DNA of 15,748 nucleotides. Source: an uncultured Actinomycetes bacterium (GTDB lineage Bacteria > Actinomycetota > Actinomycetes > Nanopelagicales > Nanopelagicaceae). The stretch is from assembly GCA_903898855.1 (NCBI GenBank), contig CAIUHB010000161.1, forward strand, positions 1 to 15,748, in the 5' to 3' direction. The notes under the pieces are model-generated. The model was not told where the DNA came from. It did no database searches and worked only from the letters and a program-made list of their open reading frames with translations. Position numbers and translations under genes: made by a program. Within the stretch, counting starts at the first letter, position 1. The number at the start of each line of letters is the position of its first letter. Positions 14,087 through 15,748 of the stretch are shown piece by piece.

Positions 14087-15289
14087 ATGGAGATGCCCGT
14101 GTTCGGACTTAAGAAAATCACCCTTAACTTCATTGTGGTGAGTACTGCGATGATTTCGCTTTTCATCCCGTCCGCCACGCACGCAGCAACCACGCCAACC
14201 GCAGTACCCGCCGTCACCGGCGTCAGCTCTATCTACGATCCCAAGATTGGCTCCATGGTCAGCTGGACTCCAGAGGCCTCCACGGTCAAGGTAACCAGTT
14301 ACACCGTCACTGCAAATCCTGGTGGAGCAACGTGCAACGCCTCTGCCTATGTCAATCAGTGCATCTACTCCAACTCGGTCGTTCCTAATCCTTTGAAGGT
14401 CAACACCAACTACACCTTCACGGTTGTAGCAAATACCGCATCGGGTAGTAGCACCGCATCAACTCCTTCTAATTCAATTTCAATGGTCGGAATGCCTGGC
14501 TACCCAGCACCTGTTGTCGCAAAGACAATCAGTGATAATGAAATTGATGTGACCTGGGTTCCTTCACTCAGCACGGGCGGCGCACCTCTCTACGGCTACA
14601 AGGTCTATGCCTGGCCGTACTACAACTCTTCGCTTCAAACGATGCAATTAGTAACCGGAACATCTGCAAAGTTCACCGGGCTCACCAAGAGCACCTGGTA
14701 TGAGTTCGTTATATCCGAGTGCAATGTCTTCGGTTGTGACGCATCTGATCCCGCTGATCAATACACCACTCCAAACACACCTCAACTAATTGCTACCCAT
14801 CCACCCGCAACGCTCTCGGGCGGAAATGCAAGCACCACATGTTGGGATGCAATCCTTAACGGCGGAACAGCCTCGACATCAGCCACGCTGACTAAGAGCA
14901 CCTCAGCCTGCCCAGCAGGAGTTGTCCCACCAGCATCCTCGTATCCGGTCGTAAATCCTGCCGCGACCAACTTCCCATTCCCAGCACCGACGAACCGCTT
15001 TACAAATCTCTCTGCGCTGATGCTCTGGCAGATCTCGACACAGTCACTCGCTGTCTGGGCAAAGTGGAACGAGATGATGCCCATCGCGCCGTACTTCAAT
15101 AACTATGGCGTGCTCAATAGCCAGTCCACCGTCACTCTCACGAGTAAGACACCAGCGACCTGCGCAATCTCAGGAATGAATGTTCAGCTCATCTCGGCCG
15201 GCACCTGCACGCTCACCTCGCAAACAGGTGGCGATACCTACTACCTGCCTAGCGCAGTGAGTACGGTTTCGTTCACCATCACGAAGTAG
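14087..15289 (+). CDS. secreted FnIII and Ig-like domain protein
   Basis: 400 residues with a Sec signal peptide (hydrophobic FIVVSTAMISLFIP, cleavage near ATHA-A, residue 33). Two FnIII domains follow at about 38-130 (MVSWTP, YTFTVVANT) and 135-232 (EIDVTWVPS, WYEFVISECNVFG). A Ser/Thr/Pro linker with a Cys pair (TTCWDAIL ... SACPAG) leads to a segment with hydrophobic and Trp-rich helix-like sequence (LSALMLWQI, LAVWAKWNEM). The C-terminal beta domain has TPATCAISG and SAGTCTLTSQTGGDTYY (C359, C374), a pattern I know from repeated Ig-like modules of actinobacterial surface proteins, present here once. No LPXTG or C-terminal anchor. Start is ATG 14087 if leaderless; GTG 14099 has a good SD (GGAG) and would keep the signal peptide. 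It lies 58 nt after the preceding surface gene and ends 3 nt from the convergent protease gene. Confidence 0.88.
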   Translation: MEMPVFGLKKITLNFIVVSTAMISLFIPSATHAATTPTAVPAVTGVSSIYDPKIGSMVSWTPEASTVKVTSYTVTANPGGATCNASAYVNQCIYSNSVVPNPLKVNTNYTFTVVANTASGSSTASTPSNSISMVGMPGYPAPVVAKTISDNEIDVTWVPSLSTGGAPLYGYKVYAWPYYNSSLQTMQLVTGTSAKFTGLTKSTWYEFVISECNVFGCDASDPADQYTTPNTPQLIATHPPATLSGGNASTTCWDAILNGGTASTSATLTKSTSACPAGVVPPASSYPVVNPAATNFPFPAPTNRFTNLSALMLWQISTQSLAVWAKWNEMMPIAPYFNNYGVLNSQSTVTLTSKTPATCAISGMNVQLISAGTCTLTSQTGGDTYYLPSAVSTVSFTITK

Positions 15290-15292
15290 AGA

Positions 15293-15748
15293 TCAGTCAA
15301 TCAAGTCCATCGAACGAAGAAGTTTTTGAGTTCGAGCGGCGAACCACGCGCCTCTCGAACTAATCAGGACTAGTGCCACGACAATCATTAACCCAGCTTC
15401 TACTAACGTCCCCAACCAATCAGCGCCGCCCGTTACCTGCGCTTTAAAGGCCACTTCGCTCTGCATCATCAAGGGGAAATCCGAAAGTCCGTGAAAGACG
15501 ATGGGCACCCAGATAGAGCCCGTAAAGATCATCAGAGCGCAGCAGAGAAAGCCAAATGCAGCAGCATTCACCATCTGTCCCGCGGTGTAGTCAAAGGACT
15601 GCCCACCGTAATAGAAGTTGGTGAGATGCAGCATTCCAAACTGAACTGAAGAAATAATGACGGAAGTCCACATTCCATACTTTTCCAGGATTCCGTAGAA
15701 GAAACCCCGGCTCAGTAAATCTTCATTCAGCCCAATGAAAAGCGAAAA
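15293..15748 (-). CDS. CPBP (CAAX/Abi) family intramembrane metalloprotease, 5' end outside window
   Basis: The frame runs uninterrupted from the window edge to TGA at 15293-15295, so at least 151 residues are present and the N-terminus is missing. Motif 1 appears as NEDLLSRGFFYGIL (E-D-x3-R, where the family usually has E-E-x3-R). Motif 2 is FGMLHL (FxxxH) and motif 3 is FHGLSDF (HxxxD). These residues line the intramembrane active site of CPBP proteases. Several hydrophobic segments fit a polytopic membrane protein (around AAAFGFLCCALMIF and LMIVVALVLI). The C-terminus is basic and cytoplasmic-looking. An internal ATG at 15673 would cut off motif 1, so it is not the true start. Members process membrane proteins or act in self-immunity to peptides; which applies here is not shown. 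Confidence 0.88.
   Translation of the reverse strand, partial: FSLFIGLNEDLLSRGFFYGILEKYGMWTSVIISSVQFGMLHLTNFYYGGQSFDYTAGQMVNAAAFGFLCCALMIFTGSIWVPIVFHGLSDFPLMMQSEVAFKAQVTGGADWLGTLVEAGLMIVVALVLISSRGAWFAARTQKLLRSMDLID

Overview
The window looks like part of a chromosome from a mid-GC (about half G+C by eye) actinobacterium, possibly a planktonic freshwater lineage. Supporting signs are large secreted proteins built from FnIII and carboxypeptidase-regulatory-like modules, a C-terminal C-x(15)-C 'CPAGF' motif of a kind I associate with such organisms, a DUF4236-type protein, and four plus-strand genes with a TAnnnT box 5-7 nt before the start codon, which fits leaderless transcription. The lineage is inference; there is no rRNA or taxonomic marker here.

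Left part (1-2411). The last codons of a plus-strand gene run into the end of a convergent low-molecular-weight protein tyrosine phosphatase. Next comes the most interesting structure in the window. Two diverged direct repeats of equal length (594-970 and 2018-2394) flank a plus-strand DUF4236-TPR gene (1012-2010). Each repeat carries, on the minus strand, a previously unlisted 27-codon ORF with a strong Shine-Dalgarno, encoding a single-helix membrane peptide. The copies differ mostly by synonymous changes outside the hydrophobic core. RNA hairpins surround the ORF and keep their pairing through compensatory or wobble changes. This looks like a duplicated, structured-RNA micropeptide gene, in layout reminiscent of type I toxin genes.

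Middle left (2412-4904, minus). A three-gene operon holds two TPR proteins and a membrane-anchored extracytoplasmic protein. The last two genes overlap by ATGA, and a perfect 14-bp inverted repeat spans the end of the first.

Middle (4905-6400). A divergent promoter region is followed by a plus-strand coiled-coil protein with a C-terminal Cys/His cluster. A small convergent gene encodes a CxC...HxH protein. About 300 bases follow without a confident gene.

Right part (6401-15289, plus). A surface-protein cluster: a 2107-residue exported protein of about 21 beta-sandwich-like repeats with a higher-order period of three domains; a translationally coupled FnIII / Gly-rich / Thr-Pro-rich / Lys-rich protein; and a third FnIII plus Ig-like secreted protein. 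None has an LPXTG sorting signal. The window ends inside a convergent minus-strand CPBP-family intramembrane protease gene.
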